Assembly: GCA_007133445.1 (NCBI GenBank)
Contig: SLMR01000165.1
Location: 1-6,423 of the forward strand
DNA length: 6,423 nt
Source: Aquisalimonas sp.
Lineage (GTDB): Bacteria > Pseudomonadota > Gammaproteobacteria > Nitrococcales > Aquisalimonadaceae
Direction of reading: 5' to 3'
In this document: in pieces, positions 1 through 6,205 of the stretch
Layout of the letters: every line of letters starts with the position of its first letter
How positions within the stretch are numbered: position 1 is the stretch's first letter
The notes under the pieces: model-generated
What the model saw: only the letters and a program-made list of their open reading frames with translations
Told to the model about the DNA's origin: nothing
The model's database searches: none
Position numbers and translations under genes: made by a program

Positions 1-214
1 CCAGGGCGTCATCCAGGGTTGCGTGCACGCGGGCCTGCTCCAGCAGATCGTCGGCGCCGGACGCCATGGCGGTGGCGTCGGGATGAGGGAACTGCCGGGG
101 TGCGACCAGATCGAGCCGACTGAGGCCCATGGTCTTCATGGCCCGCGCCGCCGCCCCCACGTTCGCCCCCAGGGAAGGCTCCACCAGCACGATACGAACG
201 TGCTCTGCCTGCAT
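1..214 (-). CDS. trmJ: TrmJ, tRNA (cytidine/uridine-2'-O-)-methyltransferase, N-terminal part (runs off left edge)
   Basis: SPOUT-class methyltransferase that adds a 2'-O-methyl group to position 32 of several tRNAs using S-adenosylmethionine; it is cytoplasmic. Only the first 71 codons are visible. Read from the ATG at 214, the protein starts MQAEHVRIVLVEPSLGANVG and contains the family's N-terminal signature: residues 8-31 hold VEPS, the N18-V-G turn, and AAARAMKTMGL with R24, the position of the conserved SPOUT arginine. The block FPHPDATAMASGADDLL (42-58) is also typical of TrmJ. The start is set by a good Shine-Dalgarno, GGGAG (plus-strand ctccc at 221-225), six bases upstream. Another ATG at 218 opens a different frame that gives Arg/Gly-rich sequence with no family match. 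The gene is divergent from suhB, an arrangement common in gammaproteobacteria. The catalytic C-terminal part lies outside the window. Confidence 0.93.
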   Translation of the reverse strand, partial: MQAEHVRIVLVEPSLGANVGAAARAMKTMGLSRLDLVAPRQFPHPDATAMASGADDLLEQARVHATLDDAL

Positions 215-250
215 GCATGACTCCCGATGACCGATCCGCGACGGCGCCAC

Positions 251-279
251 AGTGTACTGGATCCGCCTCGGACCGGCAC
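251..279 (-). promoter_or_regulatory. possible trmJ promoter
   Basis: On the minus strand TACACT (plus 251-256) is a fair -10 hexamer, about 37 bases before the trmJ start codon. The hexamer 17 bases upstream, GTGCCG (plus 274-279), matches the -35 consensus poorly. This is inference from position and one good hexamer only. Confidence 0.25.
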
Positions 280-318
280 AGGGCCCGCGCGGGCGCACTG
301 CACCGCACGGGGCAGACC

Positions 319-327
319 TGTTATGAT
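319..327 (+). promoter_or_regulatory. extended -10 promoter of suhB
   Basis: TGTTATGAT at 319-327 is an extended -10 element: TG, one base, then TATGAT, which matches TATAAT at five of six positions. No good -35 is seen at the usual distance, which fits an extended -10 promoter. Transcription would begin near 334, giving a short leader of about 33 bases before the ATG at 367. The leader contains no sequence resembling a boxA element, although boxA-dependent autoregulation of suhB is reported for enterobacteria. Confidence 0.5.
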
Positions 328-366
328 CGCGCCCCATTCCCGGTACCACGGATCGACTGAATCACC

Positions 367-1170
367 ATGAACCCGATGCTCAACACCGCCGTGCGCGCTG
401 CGCGCAGCGCCGGCAATGTCATTGTCCGCGCCATGGACCGCCTGGACCGGATCAAGGTCGAGGCCAAGGGACTGAACGACTACGTCAGCGACGTGGACCG
501 CGCCGCGGAGGAAGAGATCGTCGGCACGCTCCGGCACGCCTACCCGGATCACGAATTCCTCGGCGAGGAAGGCGGCAGCCAGGGGAGTTCGGAGTACGTG
601 TGGATCATCGATCCTCTGGACGGGACCACCAATTTTCTCTACGGCCTGCCCCATTTCGCGGTCTCCATCGCCCTGCAGCACCGCGGCAAGCTGCAGGTCG
701 GCGTCATCTACGACCCGGTGCGCCAGGAGCTGTTCACGGCCACCCGAGGCAACGGCGCCACACTGGATGGTCACAGGATTCGCGTGCGCCGCCACAAGAG
801 CATCGAAGGCCGCCTCCTGGCGACCGGGTTCCCGTTCCGCCAGCCCCAGCACATGGACGCCTACATGGGCCAGTTCCAGGCCGTGCTCAAGCGGGCCGGC
901 GACCTACGTCGGGCGGGTTCGGCGGCACTGGATCTGGCGTACGTGGCCGCAGGTCGGCTGGATGGCTACTGGGAACTGGGACTGAAGCCCTGGGACCTGG
1001 CCGCGGGCGCGCTACTGATCCGCGAAGCGGGTGGCGTGGTTGCCGATTTCAACGGCGAAGACGCGTTCATGGATAACGGCAACGTGGTCGCGGGCAACCC
1101 GAAGCTGTTCCACGATCTGCTGAGCGAAATCCGCCCCCACTGCAATGCCGCCCTCGTCCGCAAGCGCTGA
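367..1170 (+). CDS. suhB: SuhB, inositol-1-monophosphatase family protein / Nus-complex factor
   Basis: A 267-residue member of the inositol monophosphatase family, the usual length for SuhB. It hydrolyses inositol-1-phosphate in vitro with Mg2+. In E. coli its main role is as an accessory of the Nus antitermination complex on rRNA operons, where it binds NusA. The metal and phosphate site is intact: E67-E68-G-G, the signature D82-P-L-D85-G-T-T-N-F (82-90), and W209-D210 followed by LAAGALLIREAGG. The N-terminal start MNPMLNTAVRAARSAG is typical of SuhB. The Shine-Dalgarno before the ATG is weak, but no in-frame alternative gives a better family N-terminus. It is divergent from trmJ, with 152 bases between start codons, and has its own extended -10 promoter. 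No strong terminator is seen after the stop, so some read-through into the deacetylase gene 109 bases downstream is possible. Confidence 0.95.
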   Translation: MNPMLNTAVRAARSAGNVIVRAMDRLDRIKVEAKGLNDYVSDVDRAAEEEIVGTLRHAYPDHEFLGEEGGSQGSSEYVWIIDPLDGTTNFLYGLPHFAVSIALQHRGKLQVGVIYDPVRQELFTATRGNGATLDGHRIRVRRHKSIEGRLLATGFPFRQPQHMDAYMGQFQAVLKRAGDLRRAGSAALDLAYVAAGRLDGYWELGLKPWDLAAGALLIREAGGVVADFNGEDAFMDNGNVVAGNPKLFHDLLSEIRPHCNAALVRKR

Positions 1171-1218
1171 TCTCGTACCCGGGCACCCATGCCGGCGTGT
1201 CGCCTCCAGCCGTTCAGG

Positions 1219-1233
1219 CGTTACACTGTAACG
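1219..1233. promoter_or_regulatory. 15-bp palindromic operator candidate upstream of the deacetylase gene
   Basis: CGTTACA-C-TGTAACG is a perfect inverted repeat with a one-base centre, 46 bases before the deacetylase start codon. It contains TACACT (1222-1227), a plausible -10 hexamer, though the -35 region (TGTCGC-like, near 1199) is weak. A bound repressor would therefore cover the promoter. A very similar palindrome lies at 6206-6221 in front of the tetR gene, so the TetR protein encoded here is a candidate ligand. The palindrome is seen directly; its role is inferred. Confidence 0.45.
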
Positions 1234-1279
1234 GGCACCTGATGACTTTCGCTGTTCCATCACCAGAGGTTACGGATCC

Positions 1280-2341
1280 ATGTGGAGAGGCTTCATCCTG
1301 GCTGGAGTACTGATCGCCGCCGACCTGGGCGCGGCGCAAGCGGGCGGTTGGCATGCGGTGGGCTTCATGTATCACCGCTTCGGCGAGAGCCAGTACTCGG
1401 CGACCAACGTCACGCTGGAGCAGTTCGAGGACCATCTCGACTACCTGGAAGACGAGGACTACAACGTCTGGCCCTTCGAGAAGATCGTCGAGCACCTGGA
1501 GAACGGCGAGTCCGTTCCGGACCGGACCGTGGCCATCACCATCGATGATGCCTACCGGTCCGTCTACGAGGAGGCCTACCCGCGGCTCAAGGAGCGCGAC
1601 CTCCCCTATATCGTGTTCGTGGCAACCGACCCGGTGGATGACGGCCTCTCCGGCTACATGAGCTGGGATCAGATGCGGGAAATGCAGGAGGAAAGCAAGG
1701 CAACCTTCGCCAACCACTCCTCCACCCACGACTACCTGGTGCGCCAGGGTGAGGATGAGTCGGACAGCGAGTACCGGGACCGCCTGCGGGATGACATCAA
1801 CAACGCCCAGGAGCGTCTGGAGGCCGAACTCGGGGATGACCGCGATATCCCGAAGCTGTTCGCTTACCCCTACGGTGAGTACAACCAGGTCGTCGCCGAC
1901 ATTACCGAGGAACTCGGTTACATCGGCATCGGCCAGCACAGCGGGGCCATCGGCCCGCACAGCCACAAGCTGGCGCTCCCGCGCTTCCCCATGGCCGAGG
2001 CGTACGCCTCCCTGGACGAGTTTAGTGAAAAAGCGCGCACCAAGGCCCTGCCGGTCAAGGAACTGGAACCATGGGATCCCGTGGCCACGGAGGACAGCAA
2101 CCCGCCACGGATGCGCGCCACTCTCGCCGACAGTGACGCCCGCCTGGATCAGCTGTCCTGTTTCGTCGGGCGCCAGGGGCAGGTCGAGGTGGAATGGGTG
2201 GACCGGGATGCGCGCGTGTTCGAAGTGGAACCGCCGGAATCCCTGTCCGCGGGCCGCACCCGCTACAACTGCACGGCGCCGTCACCGGAGCGTGGCCGCT
2301 TCTACTGGTTCAGCCAGCAGTGGATCGTACTGCCCGACTGA
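1280..2341 (+). CDS. exported polysaccharide deacetylase (NodB-homology, PgaB-like) with C-terminal accessory domain
   Basis: A 353-residue secreted protein. Residues 1-21 form a signal peptide ending AAQA, with likely cleavage before GGW. The carbohydrate esterase 4 / NodB fold follows. It starts with FMYHRFGE (29-36), then the metal/catalytic pair D89-D90 in ITIDDAY, then H146-x3-H150 (HSSTH), and then FAYPYGEYN (194-202). Such enzymes remove N- or O-acetyl groups from surface or cell-wall sugars using a divalent metal. The lack of Arg before PYG and the YHRF opening recall the PgaB/IcaB branch, which acts on poly-N-acetylglucosamine, but no pga genes are adjacent and the substrate is unknown. 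Residues from about 265 to 353 form a separate, probably beta-rich domain with two cysteines, C294 and C331, that could form a disulphide. The ATG at 1280 has a GAGGT ribosome site at 1266-1270. A palindrome at 1219-1233 may control transcription. A strong hairpin follows the stop. Confidence 0.88.
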   Translation: MWRGFILAGVLIAADLGAAQAGGWHAVGFMYHRFGESQYSATNVTLEQFEDHLDYLEDEDYNVWPFEKIVEHLENGESVPDRTVAITIDDAYRSVYEEAYPRLKERDLPYIVFVATDPVDDGLSGYMSWDQMREMQEESKATFANHSSTHDYLVRQGEDESDSEYRDRLRDDINNAQERLEAELGDDRDIPKLFAYPYGEYNQVVADITEELGYIGIGQHSGAIGPHSHKLALPRFPMAEAYASLDEFSEKARTKALPVKELEPWDPVATEDSNPPRMRATLADSDARLDQLSCFVGRQGQVEVEWVDRDARVFEVEPPESLSAGRTRYNCTAPSPERGRFYWFSQQWIVLPD

Positions 2342-2350
2342 CCCCCCCTG

Positions 2351-2375
2351 GTCCAGCCCGCCACGCGGGCTGGAC
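2351..2375. terminator. bidirectional terminator hairpin between convergent genes
   Basis: GTCCAGCCCGC (2351-2361) and GCGGGCTGGAC (2365-2375) form a perfect 11-bp G/C-rich stem with a CAC loop. It lies 10 bases past the deacetylase stop and 10 bases past the M48 stop on the other strand. The T-rich tail is weak on the plus strand (TACTTCTGCTT) and absent on the minus strand. Position and stem quality argue for termination in both directions. Confidence 0.65.
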
Positions 2376-2384
2376 TACTTCTGC

Positions 2385-3698
2385 TTACGACTCGGCTTCC
2401 ATCTCGCTCAGCGCCTCCCGGGCCCGGCGGCCGGTTTCGGTGTCCGACTGCGCCGCCGTGCGGTAGTGCTGAATCGCCTCGCTGCGGTTCCCGGATCGCC
2501 GCTCGACATTGCCAAGGAAGTAGTGGGCATCCGCTGTTGGCAGCAGATCCAGGCTGCGGCGGAGGTCGCTGCGGGCACCGGAGAGCTCCTCCAGCGCTTC
2601 CCGCGCCATGCCCCGGCGGAGATGGTGGTAGAACCAGCTGTCGTCGCGCTCCAGGGCCCGCCCGTACGCCCGCTCCGCCTCGCGGATATCCCCGCGACTC
2701 GCCAGCACGTCCCCTCGCAGCGCATGGAACAGCGCCTCGCCGGACTCCATCTCCAGCGCTTCCTCCGCCTTTTCCAGCGCCCGATCCTTGTCGCCCTCCC
2801 GTAGGGCGCGACGGCCCGCGTCATGCGCCGCGTAGGCCGGTTCCAGGCGTTTGATGGTGTCAATCCGCTCCTGGTAGCGCTCGCGACCGTACTCACCATC
2901 AGCACCCAGTTCACGCAGGGTCCTGCGGTTGTTCTCCACCCGCTCCTCGCTGGGCGGGTGGGACGCAAACAGGCCCTGCGCGAAGCTACCGCCCCCGCCC
3001 CGACCTTCGGAAATGCGCACGAACGTCTCCTGGAGATCCACGGCGGCTTCCGGGTTGTAGCCGGCACGGTGCATGTAGACCATCCCGTAGCGGTCGGCCT
3101 CGCGCTCCGCGTCACGGGAGTAGCGCTGCCCGATCAGCTGCGCACCCACCCCACCGGCGAGAAGCGCCACGGCGGCGTATTCCTGCCGGTCGGTGGCGAT
3201 ACCCACGGCCAGCCCGCCGGCCATGACCGCACCCTGCATGAGCGTCTGCCGGGAGACCCGCTGGGCACCGTGGCGAGCGGCCGCGTGCACCACCTCGTGG
3301 CCAAGCACCGCGGCAAGTTCCGCCTCCGACTCCATCTCCGTGAGCAGACCGCGGTTGATGGCGATCTTGCCTCCGGGCAGCGCCCAGGCGTTGGGTACGG
3401 AGCTGTTGAGAACGGTGAATTCGTAGGGCAGGTCCCGATCGGCCTCGGCAGCCACGCGCTGCCCCACCTCCTGGACGTACTCCACCAGTTCCCTGTCCAG
3501 GGCGTAGTCACCGCCTTCCATCTGGCGCATCAGCGGGTACTGCTCGTCACCGATCTCCAGCTCCCAGTCTTCGCTGACGAGGCTGAACTCGCGCTCGCCG
3601 GTGACGGGGTTCACCGCGCATCCCGCCAGCAGGAGGAGTGCCGCACTGACTGCCAGAAGCCGCGCCCAACCCGTGTGCCGTATGGATCGATGCCGCAT
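2385..3698 (-). CDS. M48-family zinc metalloprotease lipoprotein with C-terminal TPR repeats (BepA-type)
   Basis: A 437-residue protein resembling BepA/YfgC, the periplasmic protease-chaperone that helps assemble or degrade outer-membrane proteins. The N-terminus is a lipoprotein signal with lipobox L24-A-G-C27; Ala at +2 predicts outer-membrane sorting. The M48 domain follows: the zinc motif is H134-E135-V-V-H138, the third ligand is E200 in READRYG, and H247 in FASHPPSEER sits where BepA has its regulatory 'His switch'. An Ala/Gly-rich segment (156-189) lies between the zinc motifs, as in the family. From about residue 285 to the end there are roughly four TPR-like helical repeats (for example 289-318, 323-352, 357-386, 389-420). 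BepA itself is soluble and about 487 residues, so the lipid anchor and shorter length suggest a lipoprotein variant. The start at 3698 has an AGG ribosome site. It lies 71 bases downstream of the M15 gene on the same strand. Confidence 0.92.
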   Translation of the reverse strand: MRHRSIRHTGWARLLAVSAALLLLAGCAVNPVTGEREFSLVSEDWELEIGDEQYPLMRQMEGGDYALDRELVEYVQEVGQRVAAEADRDLPYEFTVLNSSVPNAWALPGGKIAINRGLLTEMESEAELAAVLGHEVVHAAARHGAQRVSRQTLMQGAVMAGGLAVGIATDRQEYAAVALLAGGVGAQLIGQRYSRDAEREADRYGMVYMHRAGYNPEAAVDLQETFVRISEGRGGGGSFAQGLFASHPPSEERVENNRRTLRELGADGEYGRERYQERIDTIKRLEPAYAAHDAGRRALREGDKDRALEKAEEALEMESGEALFHALRGDVLASRGDIREAERAYGRALERDDSWFYHHLRRGMAREALEELSGARSDLRRSLDLLPTADAHYFLGNVERRSGNRSEAIQHYRTAAQSDTETGRRAREALSEMEAES

Positions 3699-3769
3699 GA
3701 TGACCTGCTCGCTCGTTCAGCCGATAAGCTTTCAGCTTGCCATGACTGGCCCTGAATCGGGAGGGATTG

Positions 3770-4759
3770 TCAGTATTCCCATCGCGCGCGGAATCCGCGC
3801 GTGTCCACGTGCACGAACGGCCCGCGGTGAGGAGCGGCTCCGTAGACGCCGATGCCGCCCTCCATCTCCAGTTCCCGCTGCATCCGCTTGGCGATCTCGG
3901 CCAGGACCTGCGCATCGGCGCGGTCGCTCCGGCCGTCGCCGTTGAGATCATCCATGCGCCCGTGGGGGGCCCGTTCGTCGATGTAGATATCAGCCGCGTC
4001 GCCCCATTGGTGCCGACTGTGTTTGCCGTTGCCGATGGCGCGGTTGTAGAACGGCGTCCGATAGCCACTCAGCACTTGGAGGGTATCCGCCCGGTAACCC
4101 TGTGCATTGGCCTCCTCGAGGATGTGCTCCAGCAGGATCAGCAACTCGGGATTGACCAGCACGTACTGGGGCCAGTCTGCCGGCTGCTTGGACAGGAACT
4201 GCCCCAGGCGGAAGTGCGGGGACACCTGCAGATCCGCCAGCTCTGCGGGCACTTCGATAAGGCCTGAAGGCACAGCGTAGGCGTCAAGCCCCCGGAACCG
4301 CTCCCGCGGATAGGTGCCAACGCGATAGCCCCGCATGCGGCCGTCCCGTTTCTCCTGCCGGGGTTTCTTCACCAGCAGATGGAAGGTCATGGTCTCGCCA
4401 GTCACCGCATGCCGGATGTCCATGGGGTACCAGCCCGGCGTTGTCGGTGCGTGCCAACGCCATTCCTTAGGGCCCAGCACGTCGAGACGCCCCTGCTCCG
4501 GTTCCACGGCCACAAAGGCTTCGTCGGAATCATCGGCGTTTCCCTTCACCGAGAACGACAACGGCTGCCCTGGCATCACCGGCAGCGCCAGCACATGGTA
4601 GGGGTTTACGATGCCAGCGACACTGACCTGAAAGCTCGCGCGCCCGGGGTCAAAGGGCGGTCGCTCGGCGAACGCCTTCCCTGCGCCGGCCAGGAACACG
4701 CAGCCAACGACCAGGACCAAAACGCGACGAATCACCCGAGACGGGTTATGTGCAGTCAT
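3770..4759 (-). CDS. exported M15-family peptidoglycan peptidase with N-terminal Ig-like domain and EF-hand-like loop
   Basis: A 329-residue protein, numbered from the ATG at 4759. GTG at 4765 is an alternative that adds two residues; a GAG-type ribosome site just upstream suits the ATG slightly better. A type I signal peptide ends AFA at residue 31. Residues 35-133 look like a beta-sandwich domain (conserved-looking NPYHVLALPV, WRWHAPTTPGWYPM). A linker with YRVGTYP (145-151) leads to the M15 domain: SGYRTPFYNRAIGNGKHS, then S-R-H250-Q-W-G-D-A-A-D257 (the SxHxxGxAxD zinc motif), and H317 in FVHVDTRG as the third ligand. M15 enzymes of the DUF882/MepK type cleave peptide bonds in murein cross-links or stem peptides in the periplasm. 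Inserted between the second and third zinc ligands is a 12-residue Ca2+-loop-like segment D271-L-N-G-D-G-R-S-D-R-A-D282. The exact bond cleaved is unknown. The gene lies between the RRM and M48 genes on one strand. Confidence 0.88.
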   Translation of the reverse strand: MTAHNPSRVIRRVLVLVVGCVFLAGAGKAFAERPPFDPGRASFQVSVAGIVNPYHVLALPVMPGQPLSFSVKGNADDSDEAFVAVEPEQGRLDVLGPKEWRWHAPTTPGWYPMDIRHAVTGETMTFHLLVKKPRQEKRDGRMRGYRVGTYPRERFRGLDAYAVPSGLIEVPAELADLQVSPHFRLGQFLSKQPADWPQYVLVNPELLILLEHILEEANAQGYRADTLQVLSGYRTPFYNRAIGNGKHSRHQWGDAADIYIDERAPHGRMDDLNGDGRSDRADAQVLAEIAKRMQRELEMEGGIGVYGAAPHRGPFVHVDTRGFRARWEY

Positions 4760-4845
4760 TTTCACTCAACTCTCTGATTACAGCCGCCGCCGCAACGCCA
4801 TCGCGCACGCGGAGTGGCGCACAGAACTGCCGGGCGCGGTCAGAC

Positions 4846-5118
4846 TCAGAACGGTCGGCGGACGCGGAAGCCGGTCCGCTTCCGGGCGCGATTGATGCGC
4901 AGTACACGCCCCTGGAGCTCATGGCCGTTCAAGGCGTCGATGGCGGCGTCGGCCGCGGGTGCATCCATTTCCACGAAGCCGAACCCCCTCAACCGTCCGG
5001 TGTCGCGATCAGCAACCAGCTTGATGGAATGCACTTCCCCATGCTGGGCGAACAACGCACGGAGATCCTGCTCCGTGCAGCTAAAGGGCAGGTTGCCCAC
5101 ATAGATTGACCTGTGCAC
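4846..5118 (-). CDS. small RRM-domain RNA-binding protein (GTG start)
   Basis: A 90-residue single RNA recognition motif protein, the type found in many proteobacteria and cyanobacteria. It binds single-stranded RNA, often in cold or stress responses. RNP2 is IYVGNL (5-10) and RNP1 is R44-G-F-G-F-V-E-M51; the RNA-stacking aromatics Y6, F46 and F48 are all present. The tail after residue 76 is strongly basic (RARKRTGFRVRRPF). I chose the GTG at 5118 because GGAG lies eight bases upstream (plus-strand ctcc at 5127-5130) and family members usually begin just before the IYVGNLPF strand. Upstream in-frame starts exist (ATG at 5142, GTG at 5154) but lack a ribosome site. It is divergent from the small membrane protein gene and lies 86 bases upstream of the M15 gene on the same strand. 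No terminator is seen between them. The RNA target is unknown. Confidence 0.9.
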   Translation of the reverse strand: MHRSIYVGNLPFSCTEQDLRALFAQHGEVHSIKLVADRDTGRLRGFGFVEMDAPAADAAIDALNGHELQGRVLRINRARKRTGFRVRRPF

Positions 5119-5178
5119 GCTCTTGTCTCCAATCGGCGCCATGACGCCCGCCACAGCGCGGTCGCCGCCCCATGGAGA

Positions 5179-5208
5179 AGTAATGGCTCAGGTTCGCCCC
5201 GGCGTCAA
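5179..5208 (-). promoter_or_regulatory. possible RRM-gene promoter
   Basis: On the minus strand TTGACG (plus 5203-5208) matches the -35 consensus at five of six positions. Eighteen bases later comes ATTACT (plus 5179-5184), a poor -10 with three matches. It would give a leader of about 55 bases before the GTG. The position is sensible but support is limited to the -35 hexamer. Confidence 0.3.
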
Positions 5209-5236
5209 GCAGTATCAGATGGCGGCGTGGCGCGGC

Positions 5237-5265
5237 TTGTCGGGGAGCCTCACGCCGGGCATGAT
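5237..5265 (+). promoter_or_regulatory. possible promoter of the small membrane protein gene
   Basis: TTGTCG (5237-5242) and CATGAT (5260-5265) are spaced by 17 bases, each matching its consensus at four of six positions. Transcription would begin near 5272, upstream of the ATG at 5318 but downstream of the alternative start at 5183. If real, it favours the shorter protein. Confidence 0.25.
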
Positions 5266-5317
5266 GCGAGCCCTTGCATCAGGCAACACCACCACTGACA
5301 CGGAGCGAGCGAACGCC

Positions 5318-5518
5318 ATGGCCACATGGGAGATGGTATTGATCGGGATCATCGCCGCGGCGGTCACCATGTGGTTCCTGCCCGGTATTCGCGCCCAGAT
5401 GGAGCGGCAGAAACACAAGGAGCAGGAGGAAGGCGAGCAGCCCAAGGACTGGCGAGGCCTTATACTGCCACTGGTCTTCGTCAGCCTGTTCGTGCTGCTG
5501 CTGATTAGCCTGATCTGA
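5318..5518 (+). CDS. small two-helix membrane protein, function unknown
   Basis: A predicted 66-residue inner-membrane protein. A first hydrophobic helix (about 5-22, EMVLIGIIAAAVTMWFLPG) is followed by a highly charged segment (24-45, rich in Arg, Lys, Glu and Gln, with KHKEQEEGEQPKDW) and a second helix (48-66, ending VLLLISLI). I recognise the general form of short hypothetical proteins in gammaproteobacteria but can give no function. The ATG at 5318 puts the N-terminus directly before the first helix; GGAG at 5302-5305 is 12 bases upstream, which is rather long. An in-frame ATG at 5183, with GGAG five bases upstream, would add 45 residues of non-hydrophobic sequence and cannot be excluded. 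It is divergent from the RRM gene and convergent with tetR, with 58 bases to the tetR stop and no clear terminator between them. Confidence 0.72.
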   Translation: MATWEMVLIGIIAAAVTMWFLPGIRAQMERQKHKEQEEGEQPKDWRGLILPLVFVSLFVLLLISLI

Positions 5519-5576
5519 CGCCAACCCACCAGGGCAGACGCGCTGTGCTACAGTCGCCCCGCCCCGCGCGCCACCG

Positions 5577-6173
5577 TCAAAGCTCGCCAGCCGCCCTGGC
5601 GATCAGGGTACGGGCAGCCTTGCGCGCGTCATGGACGAGCGCATGGTCTCCGGTAACCTGGACCATGACCGTCACGCCCTCGATGAGCAGAGTCAGCTCC
5701 CGGGCGAGTTCCTCCGGGTTATCCAGCCCGGCCTCATCGGCGAGTTCGCGCACGTACTGCACCCGGAACTCCTTGTGCTCCTTCGCCGCCTGGTGGATCG
5801 GATGCTCGTGCTCCGGGTACTGCACCGCGAGATTGATGGACGGACAGCCCCAGAACTCCTCGCGCCGCGACCAGTTGTCCATGAAATCGAAAATGGCCTC
5901 CAGCCGCTGGCGCGCCGTCAGCCCCTCCTCGTTCACCGCCTCCTCGAACTCATCGCGCACCTTCTCGTGAAAGCGCTCGCACGCCGCCAGGACCAGGTTG
6001 TCCTTGGACTTGAAGTGCTTGTAGAGCGTCATCTTGGCCACGCCCGCCTCGGCAAGCACCTTGTCGATTCCCGTCGTGTGGCAGCCGTTTCGGTAGAACA
6101 GCTCCGTGGCCGTCTCGAGCAATTGGTCCCGCCGCGAACTTGAACGGGTGTCGCTGGGCGTACTGGCGCTCAT
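5577..6173 (-). CDS. TetR/AcrR-family transcriptional regulator
   Basis: A 198-residue one-component repressor-type regulator, normal length for the family. After a Ser/Thr-rich start, the TetR_N DNA-binding domain covers about 14-60: RRDQLLETATELFYRNG, then the helix-turn-helix TTGIDKVLAEAGVAKMTLYK (33-52) and HFKSKDNLV. The C-terminal ligand and dimer domain includes FWGCPSINLAVQYPEHEHP (107-125), a pattern seen in one TetR subgroup; the ligand is unknown. The ATG at 6173 is preferred over the adjacent TTG at 6176 because GGAGG lies five bases before the ATG, the optimal distance. A palindrome at 6206-6221 just downstream of a fitting -10/-35 pair suggests autorepression, and a similar palindrome lies before the deacetylase gene. 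The upstream co-oriented gene (6350 onward) is another plausible partner but is barely visible. Confidence 0.92.
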   Translation of the reverse strand: MSASTPSDTRSSSRRDQLLETATELFYRNGCHTTGIDKVLAEAGVAKMTLYKHFKSKDNLVLAACERFHEKVRDEFEEAVNEEGLTARQRLEAIFDFMDNWSRREEFWGCPSINLAVQYPEHEHPIHQAAKEHKEFRVQYVRELADEAGLDNPEELARELTLLIEGVTVMVQVTGDHALVHDARKAARTLIARAAGEL

Positions 6174-6205
6174 CAACTCCTCCGGTCACTCTTTCAGCTA
6201 TTCGC

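Noticed and set aside
136..852. Long minus-strand open frame (238 codons) across suhB
   Set aside because: It lies antisense to suhB, has no recognisable domain, and suhB has clear family motifs on the plus strand; it is a by-product of high G+C.
1171..1218. Possible terminator after suhB (GGCA-CCCA-TGCC small stem)
   Set aside because: Only a four-base stem and no T-tract; not enough for a terminator call.
1214..1966. 250-codon minus-strand open frame antisense to the deacetylase
   Set aside because: Hydrophobic Val/Leu-rich translation is the usual mirror of an acidic, Asp/Glu-rich coding strand; the deacetylase motifs are unambiguous.
1749..2804. 351-codon plus-strand open frame overlapping the deacetylase end and the M48 gene
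   Set aside because: Ser/Arg/Pro/Thr-rich composition, no domain, and it runs through the terminator hairpin into an antisense gene.
3728..3740. Inverted repeat AAGCT-TTC-AGCTT upstream of the M48 gene
   Set aside because: Five-base arms with a three-base centre occur often by chance, and no promoter is apparent beside it.
2823..3755. 310-codon plus-strand open frame opposite the M48 gene
   Set aside because: No family features; the minus-strand protein has a lipobox, zinc motif and TPR repeats.
5543..5553. CTGT-GCT-ACAG inverted repeat between the small membrane protein and tetR genes
   Set aside because: Four-base arms are too short for a terminator or a convincing operator, and there is no T-tract.
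5631..6143. 170-codon plus-strand open frame opposite tetR
   Set aside because: Leu/Arg/His-rich mirror of the TetR coding sequence with no motif.
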